Source of the DNA: Domibacillus iocasae
Lineage (GTDB): Bacteria > Bacillota > Bacilli > Bacillales > Domibacillaceae
Reading direction: 5' to 3'
DNA length: 64,000 nt
Assembly (NCBI RefSeq): GCF_001750285.1
Contig: NZ_MAMP01000022.1
Location: 434,001 to 498,000 of the forward strand
The translations under genes were made by a program, and so were the position numbers. The notes under the pieces are model-generated. The model made no database searches and was not told the origin of the DNA. It was given only the letters and a program-made list of their open reading frames with translations. Positions 38,245-46,546 of this stretch are shown here, in pieces. How positions within the stretch are numbered: the stretch's first letter is position 1; each line of letters starts with the position of its first letter.

Positions 38245-40485
38245 ATGATGTGGAAAAAAACACTTTCAGATATTATCACAGAGCTTCGCGCGGATGAGAA
38301 TGTCATTCATTGGCATGAGCTGGAGCCAGTAGAAGCGAAAACGTGTCCGATGCCGGCCTTCATTGACGAACGGCTTCGATTGGCCTTGGAAGCGCGTCGT
38401 GTCCGCCATTTATATACGCATCAATATTCCGCGTTTGAAGCGGTGCAAAATGGAGAAAACATTGTCGCGGTCACGCCGACCGCTTCAGGTAAGACACTCT
38501 GCTACAATTTGCCTGTCCTGCAAAAAATTGCAGAAGATGAGACGAGCCGTGCTCTTTATTTATTTCCGACAAAAGCACTTGCGCAAGATCAAAAAAGTGA
38601 ATTAAATGAAATCATTGCGGAAATGGGCGCTGATATTAAAAGTTTTACATATGACGGAGATACGTCGCCGGCAATCAGGCAAAAAGTGCGCCAGGCAGGG
38701 CACATCGTCATGACTAACCCGGATATGCTTCATTCCGCCATTTTGCCTAATCATACGAAATGGGTCAGCTTGTTTGAAAACTTACAATATATTGTGGTCG
38801 ACGAACTGCATACGTACCGCGGTGTCTTTGGGAGCCATGTGGCGAATGTGATTCGTCGTTTAAAGAGAATTTGCTCATTTTATGGAAGCAGTCCGCAATT
38901 TATCTGCACATCGGCAACAATCGCCAATCCGAAAGAGCTGGCGGAACAATTAACCGGCAGCCCGGTGCGCTTGATCGATAATAACGGAGCACCGCGCGGG
39001 CGGAAGCATTTTGTTTTTTACAATCCGCCTGTTGTAAACGAACCGCTCAACATTCGCAGGAGCGCAACCGTTGAGGTCAATCGGCTGGCGCGCGAATTTT
39101 TAAAAAATCAAATTCAAACCATTATTTTCGCCAGAAGCCGGGTCCGGGTGGAAATCATTCTGAGCCATATTCAAGAGCTTGTGAAACGAGACATTGGGCC
39201 AAAAACGATTCGCGGCTACCGGGGCGGCTACTTGCCGAAAGAACGGCGCACTATTGAAAAAGGACTGCGCGACGGGGATATTTTAGGGGTGGTCAGCACG
39301 AATGCACTCGAACTTGGGGTTGATATCGGCCAGCTGCAAGTGTGTGTTATGACCGGTTATCCGGGCAGCGTCGCAAGCACATGGCAGCAGGCTGGCCGGG
39401 CCGGCCGGCGGCATGGAGAGGCGGTGATTATTATGGTCGCGAGTTCCACTCCGATTGATCAGTACGTTGTCCAAAACCCGGATTACTTTTTTGAACGAAA
39501 TCCAGAATCTGCCCGTATTAACCCTGAAAATTTAATTATTTTGGTTGATCATATAAAGTGCGCAGCCTATGAACTGCCGTTTCGGGTAGACGAATCATTC
39601 GGGCCGATGGATGTCACGGATGTACTTGAATACTTGCGGGAGGAGCGTGTTCTTCATTACAATGGGGGCAAATACCACTGGTCGCATGAGTCGTTTCCTG
39701 CAGCAAACATCAGCCTTCGTTCCGCCACGCAGGAAAATGTCGTCATTGTCGACCAATCAGAAACAGCCAATGTGAAAATTATTGGCGAGATGGACCGGCT
39801 CAGTGCGATGACACTTTTGCATGATGAAGCAATTTATTTGCATGAGGGTGTTCAATTTCAAGTTGAAAAACTTGACTGGGATCATAAAAAGGCATATGTC
39901 CGCCAAGTGGATGTAGAGTACTATACCGATGCAAATTTGGCAGTTGGGCTAAAAGTGCTGGAAGTGGACCGTACAAAAGAAAAATCGTCATCTGCTGTTC
40001 ATTACGGTGATGTGACGGTGAATATTTTGCCGACCATATTTAAAAAAATTAAAATGACCACGTTTGAGAACATTGGGTCCGGACCGATTACGCTGCCGGA
40101 AGAAGAAATTCACACAAATGCTGTTTGGCTGGAACTGAATATTGAAAAACCGGAAAAGTCATTGGAGCATCTGCTTATGGGCATTGCCAGCGTTTTGCAT
40201 CATATTGTCCCGATCCATACAATGTGTGATAAAAGCGACATTCATGTGGTGTCACAAATTAAAGCGGCACATACAGGGCTTCCGACGATTTTTTTATATG
40301 ACCATTATCCAGGAGGTATCGGTCTTGCGGAAGATGTGTTCAAGCGGTTTGATGAAGTGAAAGAAGCCGCGAAAGATCTGATTGGAAAATGCCCGTGCCA
40401 GAATGGCTGCCCATCGTGTGTCGGCATGGGGTTTGATGGCATGGACGTGAAAAGAAAAAGCATGGAATTGCTCGACCAGTTTTAA
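38245..40485 (+). CDS. mrfA: MrfA-type DEAH-box helicase (YprA)
   Basis: The 746-residue superfamily 2 helicase has Walker A TPTASGKTLCYN, the DExH-like VVDELHTYRGVFG, ICTSATIANP and the C-terminal motif VI QAGRAGRRHGEA. A zinc-binding DUF1998-type end (CPCQNGCPSC) closes it. In B. subtilis YprA (MrfA) with YprB (MrfB) repairs mitomycin C damage independently of UvrA. Two ATG codons (38245, 38248) follow GAGAGGTG. mrfB starts 12 bases downstream. Confidence 0.93.
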   Translation: MMWKKTLSDIITELRADENVIHWHELEPVEAKTCPMPAFIDERLRLALEARRVRHLYTHQYSAFEAVQNGENIVAVTPTASGKTLCYNLPVLQKIAEDETSRALYLFPTKALAQDQKSELNEIIAEMGADIKSFTYDGDTSPAIRQKVRQAGHIVMTNPDMLHSAILPNHTKWVSLFENLQYIVVDELHTYRGVFGSHVANVIRRLKRICSFYGSSPQFICTSATIANPKELAEQLTGSPVRLIDNNGAPRGRKHFVFYNPPVVNEPLNIRRSATVEVNRLAREFLKNQIQTIIFARSRVRVEIILSHIQELVKRDIGPKTIRGYRGGYLPKERRTIEKGLRDGDILGVVSTNALELGVDIGQLQVCVMTGYPGSVASTWQQAGRAGRRHGEAVIIMVASSTPIDQYVVQNPDYFFERNPESARINPENLIILVDHIKCAAYELPFRVDESFGPMDVTDVLEYLREERVLHYNGGKYHWSHESFPAANISLRSATQENVVIVDQSETANVKIIGEMDRLSAMTLLHDEAIYLHEGVQFQVEKLDWDHKKAYVRQVDVEYYTDANLAVGLKVLEVDRTKEKSSSAVHYGDVTVNILPTIFKKIKMTTFENIGSGPITLPEEEIHTNAVWLELNIEKPEKSLEHLLMGIASVLHHIVPIHTMCDKSDIHVVSQIKAAHTGLPTIFLYDHYPGGIGLAEDVFKRFDEVKEAAKDLIGKCPCQNGCPSCVGMGFDGMDVKRKSMELLDQF

Positions 40486-40497
40486 GGGGTGGCAAAG

Positions 40498-41715
40498 ATG
40501 AGCATGGCAAAGAAGCTGCAGCGACTGAAAAAGCACATTGTGCGTGAGGAGCCGTCTGCATTGAAACCGGAACCGCCGAAAGGCATCCGTTTTTGGGACG
40601 TATGGGAATCCGCTGGAGCAGAACTGTTTGAATTTGAAGGCGAATACTGCATTACGCGCGAAACGAATTATGCTATTGGACAGGCACACGGTCTTTATAC
40701 ATTCGAAGATGCGCAAAAAACGATTGGCCAATGGGCATCATTTAATGGGCATCATCCATTGTCCGCGAAAGGGTTTCAGTCGTCGGATTTGTTCTTTTTT
40801 GATATTGAAACAACGGGATTGAGCGGCACCGGAAGTGTTATTTTCCTGCTCGGTACGGCAAGAATTCATGAAAATCAAGTAACAGTAAAACAGTATTTTC
40901 TGCCATCACCCGGCAATGAAACGGCGCTTTACGCGAAGTTTTTACAGGAAACAGATTATTCAACGCTTGTCACATACAATGGAAAATCGTTTGATTGGCC
41001 GCAAGTAAAGTCACGCCATACCTTTGTGCGTGATAAAGTGCCAGCACTGCCGGCTTTTGGCCATTTCGATCTATATCATGCATCCCGGCGGCTTTTTAAA
41101 CATACAATGGAATCGGTCAAGCTCGTCAACGTAGAAAAAGAACATCTGGGGCTTGAGCGGGTAGATGACGTGCCCGGGCACCTTGCGCCGATCATTTATT
41201 TTGATTTCGTCGAGCGAGGCGATCCTGAAGGCGTGCTGCAGGTAATGAAGCATAACGAGCGCGATATTTTAAGCTTGATTACCCTTTATACGCATATCAG
41301 CCGGCTTGTGCTTGACGAAAGCGCGTTGAGTGATGATCAAACAGCCCTTGAAGTAGGGAAGTGGTTTGAAGCGTCGGGCAACAGCGTGGCCGCAAAAGAA
41401 GCGTTTGAAAAGTCGACTGAAAGCAGACAGGAAGAAGTGGCACTTGATGCAGCATTTCGGCTCGCGCTGCAGTTCAAGCGGGAGCAGTCTTTTGAAGCAG
41501 CTGTGCCATTATTTAATCGTGTGCGCGAGGCAGAAGGAGCCCGGTCGATTGAAGCGGCCATTGAACTGGCCAAAGTGTATGAACATAAATGGAAGAATAT
41601 CCCGCAAGCATTACGAGAAACCGAATGGGCGCTTGAGCAGAAGCTAGAAAAAGAAGCGGTAAAACGTGCATTAGAACAACGTTTGCATCGTCTCGAAAAA
41701 AAGTTGTCGAAATAA
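40498..41715 (+). CDS. mrfB: MrfB-type exonuclease with TPR region (YprB)
   Basis: The 405-residue protein has an RNase H-fold, DEDD-like exonuclease domain (FFDIETTGLSGTGS; VTYNGKSFDWPQVKSRH; HNERDILSLITLY), then a C-terminal helical TPR-like region from about residue 285. It is the partner of MrfA in excision of mitomycin-type lesions. ATG 40498 follows AAGGGGTGG. The pair forms an operon with the same arrangement as in B. subtilis. Confidence 0.92.
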   Translation: MSMAKKLQRLKKHIVREEPSALKPEPPKGIRFWDVWESAGAELFEFEGEYCITRETNYAIGQAHGLYTFEDAQKTIGQWASFNGHHPLSAKGFQSSDLFFFDIETTGLSGTGSVIFLLGTARIHENQVTVKQYFLPSPGNETALYAKFLQETDYSTLVTYNGKSFDWPQVKSRHTFVRDKVPALPAFGHFDLYHASRRLFKHTMESVKLVNVEKEHLGLERVDDVPGHLAPIIYFDFVERGDPEGVLQVMKHNERDILSLITLYTHISRLVLDESALSDDQTALEVGKWFEASGNSVAAKEAFEKSTESRQEEVALDAAFRLALQFKREQSFEAAVPLFNRVREAEGARSIEAAIELAKVYEHKWKNIPQALRETEWALEQKLEKEAVKRALEQRLHRLEKKLSK

Positions 41716-41815
41716 CCCGAAAATAGTCGTCATGTAGTTGTAACTTTTTTGAAAACAACGTAAAATAATAAATAACTAGTTTTAGATAGACTATAAATAT
41801 GGGGTGAATGACAGG

Positions 41816-41911
41816 GTGTATCGTGCGATTTTATTTTTATTTTTCGTGGTTGTCGGCTTAACTGCATTCGTATTAACTAATTTAAAAGATAGTTTCTATG
41901 CTTTTCTGTAA
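41816..41911 (+). CDS. 31-residue single-pass membrane protein
   Basis: A GTG-initiated frame of 31 codons follows GGGGTGA (41801-41807) at 8-base spacing. Nearly all of the product (AILFLFFVVVGLTAFVLTNL) is one hydrophobic helix with a short polar C-terminus. It is between mrfB and gpsB. I do not recognise it; the ribosome site and clean membrane topology are the only support. Confidence 0.45.
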   Translation: MYRAILFLFFVVVGLTAFVLTNLKDSFYAFL

Positions 41912-42015
41912 GAAGGAAAAAGTCCGTCTGCGGCCTGCTTTCCAATTGACAAACGACCCTGTTTTTGAAACAATTAATGAAGATAGGCAGGACTCGATGA
42001 AGGTGGTGTGCAACA

Positions 42016-42345
42016 ATGTTGACGGATAAAATCAAATTAACGGGAAAAGATATTCTTGAAAAAGAATTTAAAACATCCATGCGTGGATACAGTCCCGATG
42101 AAGTGGATCAATTTTTAGACCTTGTCATAAAAGACTATGAAGTATTTCAGCAGGCGATTGAAGAATTGCAGCAGGAAAATTTGCGCCTGAAAAAAGAAAA
42201 CAGTACGATTTCGGCCCGGAAACCTCTTCCGGAAGCACCGATCCGCCAGCAGCAGCCGGCTCCCGGTTCGACCAATTTTGATATTTTAAAGCGGTTATCG
42301 AACTTAGAACGCCATGTTTTTGGCGATCGTCTTCACAACGAATAA
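42016..42345 (+). CDS. gpsB: Cell-cycle protein GpsB
   Basis: The 109-residue DivIVA-like protein coordinates cell elongation and septation by binding penicillin-binding proteins. It shows KIKLTGKDILEKEFKTSMRGYSPDEVDQFLDLVIKDYE (split, residues 4-41), a coiled coil to about 68, and a C-terminal trimerisation segment (DILKRLSNLERHVFG). Position before rnpB matches B. subtilis ypsB. Confidence 0.95.
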   Translation: MLTDKIKLTGKDILEKEFKTSMRGYSPDEVDQFLDLVIKDYEVFQQAIEELQQENLRLKKENSTISARKPLPEAPIRQQQPAPGSTNFDILKRLSNLERHVFGDRLHNE

Positions 42346-42352
42346 TTTCCCA

Positions 42353-42381
42353 TTGCGAAATCAAGCTGTTTCTTTTATAAT
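42353..42381 (+). promoter_or_regulatory. Promoter of rnpB
   Basis: TTGCGA (42353-42358), a 17-base spacer and a perfect TATAAT (42376-42381) fit the sigma-A consensus. The predicted start is about 42388, just ahead of the mature RNA. Confidence 0.8.
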
Positions 42382-42389
42382 TAAGAAAC

Positions 42390-42806
42390 GATAATGAATA
42401 GCGTTCGGGTAATCGCTGCAGCTCTTGAAGCTGGAGAGGAAAGTCCATGCTCACACAGTGCTGTGATGCCTGTAGTGATCGCGCCTGGCAAAACCATAAG
42501 CCAGGGCAGCAATTTATTGCTGACGGCAGGGAAAGCACCTACGTCTTTTGATATGGTGTGAATACTTTGAAAGTGCCACAGTGACGTAGCTTTGCCAGAA
42601 ATGGCGAAGGTGGAACGAGGTAAACCCCGTGAGTGAGCAACCCAAATTTTGGTAGGGGCACTTTCCGGACGGAACTGAACAGATGGAAAGGCGGAACATA
42701 TATATAGGTGTTTCGCAGATAGATGATTGCCGCCGGAGTACGAGGCCATACCCTGGCCGCCTGCAGTACGATGGAACAAAACATGGCTTACAGAACGTTA
42801 TTCAGG
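42390..42806 (+). ncRNA. rnpB: RNase P RNA, Bacillus class B
   Basis: The catalytic RNA for tRNA 5' maturation. Conserved core elements are recognisable: GTTCGGGTAATCGCTGCAG, GAGGAAAGTCCATGCTC, CAGTGACG, AACCCAAATTTTGGTAGGG, AGATAGATGATTGCCGCC and GAACAAAACATGGCTTACAG. The ends form P1 (TGAATAGCG near 42395 with CGTTATTCA near 42796-42804). Exact ends are estimated from that pairing. Confidence 0.95.
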
Positions 42807-42821
42807 GTTTAATTCAAACGA

Positions 42822-42850
42822 AAAAGCTCTCCTTTACAGGGGAGCTTTTG
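42822..42850 (+). terminator. Rho-independent terminator of rnpB
   Basis: A 12-bp stem with one G-U (AAAAGCTCTCCT/AGGGGAGCTTTT) and a 4-base loop, 16 bases downstream of the RNA. The T run is part of the 3' arm. Confidence 0.85.
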
Positions 42851-43021
42851 TTCTATTTGACAGAACTGATTTCTTAATGAAAATGATCAATAAACAAGTA
42901 AGTGACGTGATTGTCGAACATAATGTAAGGGAATTGTTTTTTTAATCCCATTCTGTTCTTAAAACAGATTAATTTTTATCCGAAGAACGGACAAATGAAC
43001 CGAAATGAAAAGAGGTTATCC

Positions 43022-44161
43022 ATGTATACATTGATCGCGACAGCTGCGATGGGTCTAGAAGCAATCGTAGCAAAAGAAGTAAAGGATCTCGGATATGAGC
43101 CCCGTACAGAAAATGGGAAAGTGTATTTTGAAGGCGACGCTTTGGCTATCGCCCGCTGCAATATGTGGCTGCGAACCGCAGACCGTGTCAAAGTCGTAGT
43201 AGCGGAATTTTATGCAAAAACGTTTGATGAGCTCTTCGAAAAAACAAAAGCGCTGCGGTGGGAAGATTATTTGCCGAAAGATGCTTCTTTTCCGGTACAG
43301 GGGAAATCGGTTAAATCAACGCTGTTTAGTGTATCAGACTGCCAGGCCATTGTGAAAAAAGCCATTGTCGAACGCTTGAAATCGGCGTATCATGTTGAGG
43401 CGTGGCTTGCGGAAACAGGTGCCCGTTTTCCGCTCGAAGTAGCCATTTTAAAAGACAAAGTGACGCTGACGATTGATGCGAGCGGTGCTGGGCTTCATAA
43501 GCGCGGCTACCGGACGGGACAAGGAGAAGCGCCATTGAAAGAAACGTTAGCGGCGGCACTTGTTAAGCTGACAAACTGGCATCCGGATAAACCGTTTATG
43601 GATCCATTCGCCGGCTCTGGTACGATTCCGATTGAAGCGGCATTAATTGGTCAAAATATCGCGCCGGGCTTTAACCGCGAATTTGTGTCTGAACAGTGGA
43701 ACTGGATTGATGAACGCGTATGGGACGAGGCACGTATAGAAGCGGAAGACAAAGCAAACTATGATCAGCCGCTTGATATCGAAGGACTTGACATTGACCC
43801 GAACATGGCAGGTATCGCAAAAGCAAATGCGTTTGAAGCAGGGCTCGGCGACCTGATTCAATTTCGGACAGGAGACGCAACGGCGTTTCAAACGGACAAA
43901 GAATATGGTGTCATTGTCGGCAACCCGCCATACGGCGAGCGTCTCAGCGACCGCCCTGGCGTCGAAAAGCTGTATGCGGATTTAGGATATGCATTTAAGA
44001 AACTGGATACGTGGTCCATTTATATCTTGACGTCTCACGAAGAATTTGAAGAAGTATATGGTCGTCCGGCGACGAAAAAACGAAAGCTGTTTAATGGCTT
44101 TATCCGCTGCGACTACTACCAATACTGGGGCAAACGCCCGCCCCGCCGCGAAGCTGATTGA
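43022..44161 (+). CDS. rlmL: 23S rRNA guanine-N2 methyltransferase, RlmL/YpsC family
   Basis: The 379-residue protein has an N-terminal THUMP domain (about residues 45-155) and a C-terminal Rossmann methyltransferase domain. FMDPFAGSGTIPIEAAL is the SAM-binding region, and VGNPPYGERLSD is the N-methyltransferase catalytic motif. ATG 43022 follows AAAAGAGG. It follows rnpB as in B. subtilis, where the gene is ypsC. Confidence 0.9.
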   Translation: MYTLIATAAMGLEAIVAKEVKDLGYEPRTENGKVYFEGDALAIARCNMWLRTADRVKVVVAEFYAKTFDELFEKTKALRWEDYLPKDASFPVQGKSVKSTLFSVSDCQAIVKKAIVERLKSAYHVEAWLAETGARFPLEVAILKDKVTLTIDASGAGLHKRGYRTGQGEAPLKETLAAALVKLTNWHPDKPFMDPFAGSGTIPIEAALIGQNIAPGFNREFVSEQWNWIDERVWDEARIEAEDKANYDQPLDIEGLDIDPNMAGIAKANAFEAGLGDLIQFRTGDATAFQTDKEYGVIVGNPPYGERLSDRPGVEKLYADLGYAFKKLDTWSIYILTSHEEFEEVYGRPATKKRKLFNGFIRCDYYQYWGKRPPRREAD

Positions 44162-44177
44162 GTGGACACAATAAAGA

Positions 44178-44212
44178 AAAGCCTTTGACGTTAAGTGTCA
44201 AAGGCTTTTTTG
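44178..44212 (+). terminator. Rho-independent terminator of rlmL
   Basis: A perfect 13-bp stem AAAAGCCTTTGAC/GTCAAAGGCTTTT is followed by a T run. Confidence 0.92.
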
Positions 44213-44240
44213 TTACCACATATCCTTCGCTATTATAATG
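44211..44240 (+). promoter_or_regulatory. Promoter of the purine riboswitch transcript
   Basis: TTGTTA (44211-44216) and a perfect TATAAT (44235-44240) are 18 bases apart, about 20 bases before the aptamer. It directly abuts the preceding terminator. Confidence 0.75.
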
Positions 44241-44260
44241 ACTATCAATTAAACATATTC

Positions 44261-44330
44261 ACTCATATAATCGCGGGGATTGGCCTGCAAGTTTCTACCG
44301 GAACACCGTAAATGATCCGACTATGAGTGA
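44261..44330 (+). ncRNA. Purine riboswitch aptamer, guanine class
   Basis: The three-way junction of the purine riboswitch is clear: P1 arms CACTCATA (44261-44268) and TATGAGTG (44323-44330), then TAATCGCGGGGATTGGCC, the loop segment AAGTTTCTACCGG and CACCGTAAATG. The specificity position lies in CCGACTATG: C, not T, precedes TATG, which marks guanine or hypoxanthine/xanthine binding and not adenine. L2 and L3 can form the usual loop-loop contact. A functional expression platform is not obvious in the sequence that follows, and the gene it would control is broken. Confidence 0.92.
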
Positions 44331-44417
44331 ACAAGAGAACGGATTTTTTCTGTTCGCGCTTGAAGGCATTGTTCATTCTTTTTTGAACGCTATGCTATCA
44401 GGCTTTTTTGTGCTTGA

Positions 44418-44721
44418 AGACGAATCAGCACAGGGTCGGTTGTGACAATTATTGGTTTGACACTCATTCCGCTAGCTTATGAACAACAGGGGAGGCGGAC
44501 AAGGAAGCCAGGACTTTGGCTCTGCTCAAAATGTGACGCTCGCGTTTGCAACACTAGCGATTATTATTGTGATGTACCGATTTTTTGATGGGTTTGCCCG
44601 CTCTATTTTGGTGTTGCTGGGTTTATTGATCGGAATATACGTATTTATTTTCTTGCGGTGTCTTTCAAAGGGACCGTTAAAAATGATTGATAGTATATCC
44701 GATGAATTACAAAAATCATAA
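44418..44721 (+). pseudogene. Remnant of an NCS2 xanthine/uracil permease (pbuX-like)
   Basis: The frame starting about 44433 encodes GSVVTIIGLTLIPLA, the conserved NCS2 segment that normally continues into AMNNxGGG. Here the continuation MNNRGGGQGSQDFGSAQNVTLAFATLAI is in another frame (from 44479), so a frameshift lies near 44478. One or two further hydrophobic segments follow, then the frame ends at 44721. The N-terminal about two thirds of the gene is gone. The guanine-class riboswitch just upstream fits a purine permease target. It is non-functional. Confidence 0.82.
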
Positions 44722-44753
44722 TGTGCAAAATTCAATAATTTACCCAACTAAGA

Positions 44754-45160
44754 TCTGCAGTTAATCGTCACGTCCGCACCCTCGAAGAAAGTAGGCTTTC
44801 TGCCGCCTGGAAGTGCAAGTTGATCCGTTTACTTGAAATAACCCACTCTATCATTCGGGAGGCAAGAGTTGACTTTGGAGTGAAGAAGCCTGATACAATC
44901 GATGTATGGTTTGCGTTAATGGGTATCGTTAATTTGCTGCCGACCAAGTGCAGCAGACGGTTAATTTCGTACAGATCCTGCCCGTAAATGAAAAAGGGGA
45001 GCATGAAATCAATGTCGCTCCTAAGACTAATATTGTTATTAGTACTAATACGTTTGAGGCTTCGCATGCCGTCCATTTTATCGTCGGATTAAAGAAAGCG
45101 TTATTTCGTCAACAATCGAAGGAGACTAAGCGCTTGTCAGCCGTTTATTTGGCGTCATAA
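44754..45160 (+). other. Unidentified coding-like stretch with a probable frameshift
   Basis: One frame reads through KKPDTIDVWFALMGIVNLLPTK up to about 44947. A second frame, from GTG 44948, continues QQTVNFVQILPVNEKGEHE... and NIVISTNTFEASHAVHFIV to 45160. Joined by a frameshift at 44946-44950 they give a plausible continuous protein of about 130 residues. I do not recognise the family. Between the permease remnant and this stretch, and from 45161 to 45465, I see only the hairpin at 45238-45274. Confidence 0.25.
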
Positions 45161-45237
45161 AGCCCATTCTACCTGCTGAGACGAGCATGCTGAGCATCTA
45201 TTAGTCTTATGTAGTATATGTTTCCGTCTTAGAAAGG

Positions 45238-45274
45238 TTAAAAAAAGGCAGCTACCGGCTGAAGTAGCTGCTTC
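45238..45274 (-). terminator. Minus-strand Rho-independent terminator
   Basis: Read on the minus strand, GCAGCTAC/GTAGCTGC forms a perfect 8-bp stem with an 8-base loop and is followed by seven T. The only minus-strand gene upstream is the yjcZ-like gene about 190 bases away. Confidence 0.6.
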
Positions 45275-45465
45275 CAATAGTTACCCATTAAAAATGAAAC
45301 AAACATGCCATTGCCTAATCAATTGATGTGCAACTGGCTCGCTTTAGTACGGTCCCCATTGTTAAGGGCACCGACCAAGCAAACCGCTGAAGCGTGAAAG
45401 GAGCGCCATTTCAACGATTGAGAACTCCAGGAGGGGATCGCTGAAATGATGCCTGATCGTTTAAA

Positions 45466-45579
45466 TTAGTATTTGTAGAATGAAGCACCAACAATGATTA
45501 AAAGAATGAACAGCACTACAATCAGCACAAAGCTGCCACCGTAACCATCGCCTCCGTAACCGCCTTGGTAACCACCCAT
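45466..45579 (-). CDS. YjcZ family sporulation protein (37 aa)
   Basis: A 37-residue protein with a Gly/Tyr-rich head (MGGYQGGYGGDGYGGS) and one hydrophobic helix ending FYKY (SFVLIVVLFILLIIVGASFY). That layout, including VVLFILLIIVGA, is the hallmark of YjcZ-type proteins found in many copies in spore-forming Bacillaceae, generally under sporulation control. The ribosome site AGAGGAGGTG on the minus strand is excellent. Too short for many gene finders. Confidence 0.85.
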   Translation of the reverse strand: MGGYQGGYGGDGYGGSFVLIVVLFILLIIVGASFYKY

Positions 45580-45754
45580 ATCATTTCACCTCCTCTACAG
45601 AAAAGCAGCGAAGCAATTATATAAATCAATGTCTATTAATTGATCTATAATAATTGTTCTATGTTACAGGGTATGAACAGAGGAACGTATTGGATTGAGC
45701 GTTTGTCTCTTTTGATAATCTTTTTTTGAAAGAGATTAATAAGGGTGATACGCA

Positions 45755-45904
45755 ATGGAATTCGTCAATTCACTGCAAATAAGCGCGGTATGCCAGCCGT
45801 ATTGTGATTCGTTGGACTTTAGACTTTATTGCATATTACACTTGCATGGTGTTATGGATGAAGGCTACTACACCACGGTGGGGAAATTATGTGAACTCCG
45901 CTAA
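45755..45904 (+). CDS. Candidate 49-residue protein, unrecognised
   Basis: An ATG frame of 49 codons with AAGGGTG upstream (spacing about 9). The product is Cys/Leu-rich (VCQPYCDSLDFRLYCILHLHG). No similarity is recognised, and it may be a chance frame in decayed DNA. Confidence 0.22.
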   Translation: MEFVNSLQISAVCQPYCDSLDFRLYCILHLHGVMDEGYYTTVGKLCELR

Positions 45905-46004
45905 TCTACGAGACCTTGGTCAACCGTGGCGCGGGTTCACCGTACGTTTCCATCATTCTTCGTGATATTTTAAGAATATCAAACGTAAGAAGGAGCAAAT
46001 CGCC

Positions 46005-46100
46005 GTGGGTAAGAAAAAGAAACCGGAGACACTCGAGGAAAAACCTGTGCAGAAAAAGAAAGAGAAAAGTTTGATGATACGTTCTACACATTACGTATGA
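46005..46100 (+). CDS. Candidate short lysine-rich peptide, possibly frameshifted
   Basis: GTG 46005 follows AAGGAG and starts MGKKKKPETLEEKPVQKKKEKS. In this frame the peptide stops after 31 residues. A one-base shift near 46070 would continue DDTFYTLRMKQFK to a stop, which looks more protein-like. Either a genuine small protein or a frameshifted remnant; not recognised. Confidence 0.3.
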   Translation: MGKKKKPETLEEKPVQKKKEKSLMIRSTHYV

Positions 46101-46142
46101 AACAATTTAAATGATGCCTTTCACAATTGGGCAAAGGCGCAT

Positions 46143-46352
46143 AAAAAAGGCTACGGAAGTTCCGCAGCAGAAAGATATGGGTGAATAATGCAGCCGAGAT
46201 GACCACTGGTTAATTATTACCTGTTGCGGCATAAAATAAACAATAAACCACACGTAAAAAAGCCACGGGGGTTCCGCAGCGATAAAAGAGCTGTGTGAGT
46301 GATAAAAATGACATCTGTTAAACATTACCCGCTATGACGAAAACATAAACCA
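46143..46352. repeat. Degenerate tandem duplication with terminator-like cores
   Basis: Two diverged units, 46143-46250 and 46256-46352, share AAAAAAG, GTTCCGCAGC, a GGTTAA-TATTACC-type middle and AACAATAAACCA/AAACATAAACCA ends. On the minus strand each begins with a short hairpin around GCGGAAC followed by T6, like a weak terminator. No gene is carried. Confidence 0.65.
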
Positions 46353-46546
46353 AGATTCTATAAATTTCAAAGTAAGAATTTTTGTTCAACTTATAATGAA
46401 TAAGATGATAATTACTCAGGCTTCATAATAGAAAGGAGCAGCTCTATTTTCTAGAGGTGCTTATTTAGTTCTAATGACTTAGTAAAAAGTGCTGACATAA
46501 GGTGGATTTTCTTGTAAAATAAGAGGAAAGACACGGGGGTGCCAAA

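Larger units (their letters stand above)
45580..46546. other. Accessory intergenic region between the yjcZ-like gene and cheX
   Basis: About 970 bases with no conserved gene. It contains two small candidate frames (45755-45904, 46005-46100), a degenerate tandem duplication (46143-46352) and an imperfect hairpin (AGCAGCTCTA/TAGAGGTGCT near 46437-46462). A start region for cheX lies at its right end. Confidence 0.6.
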
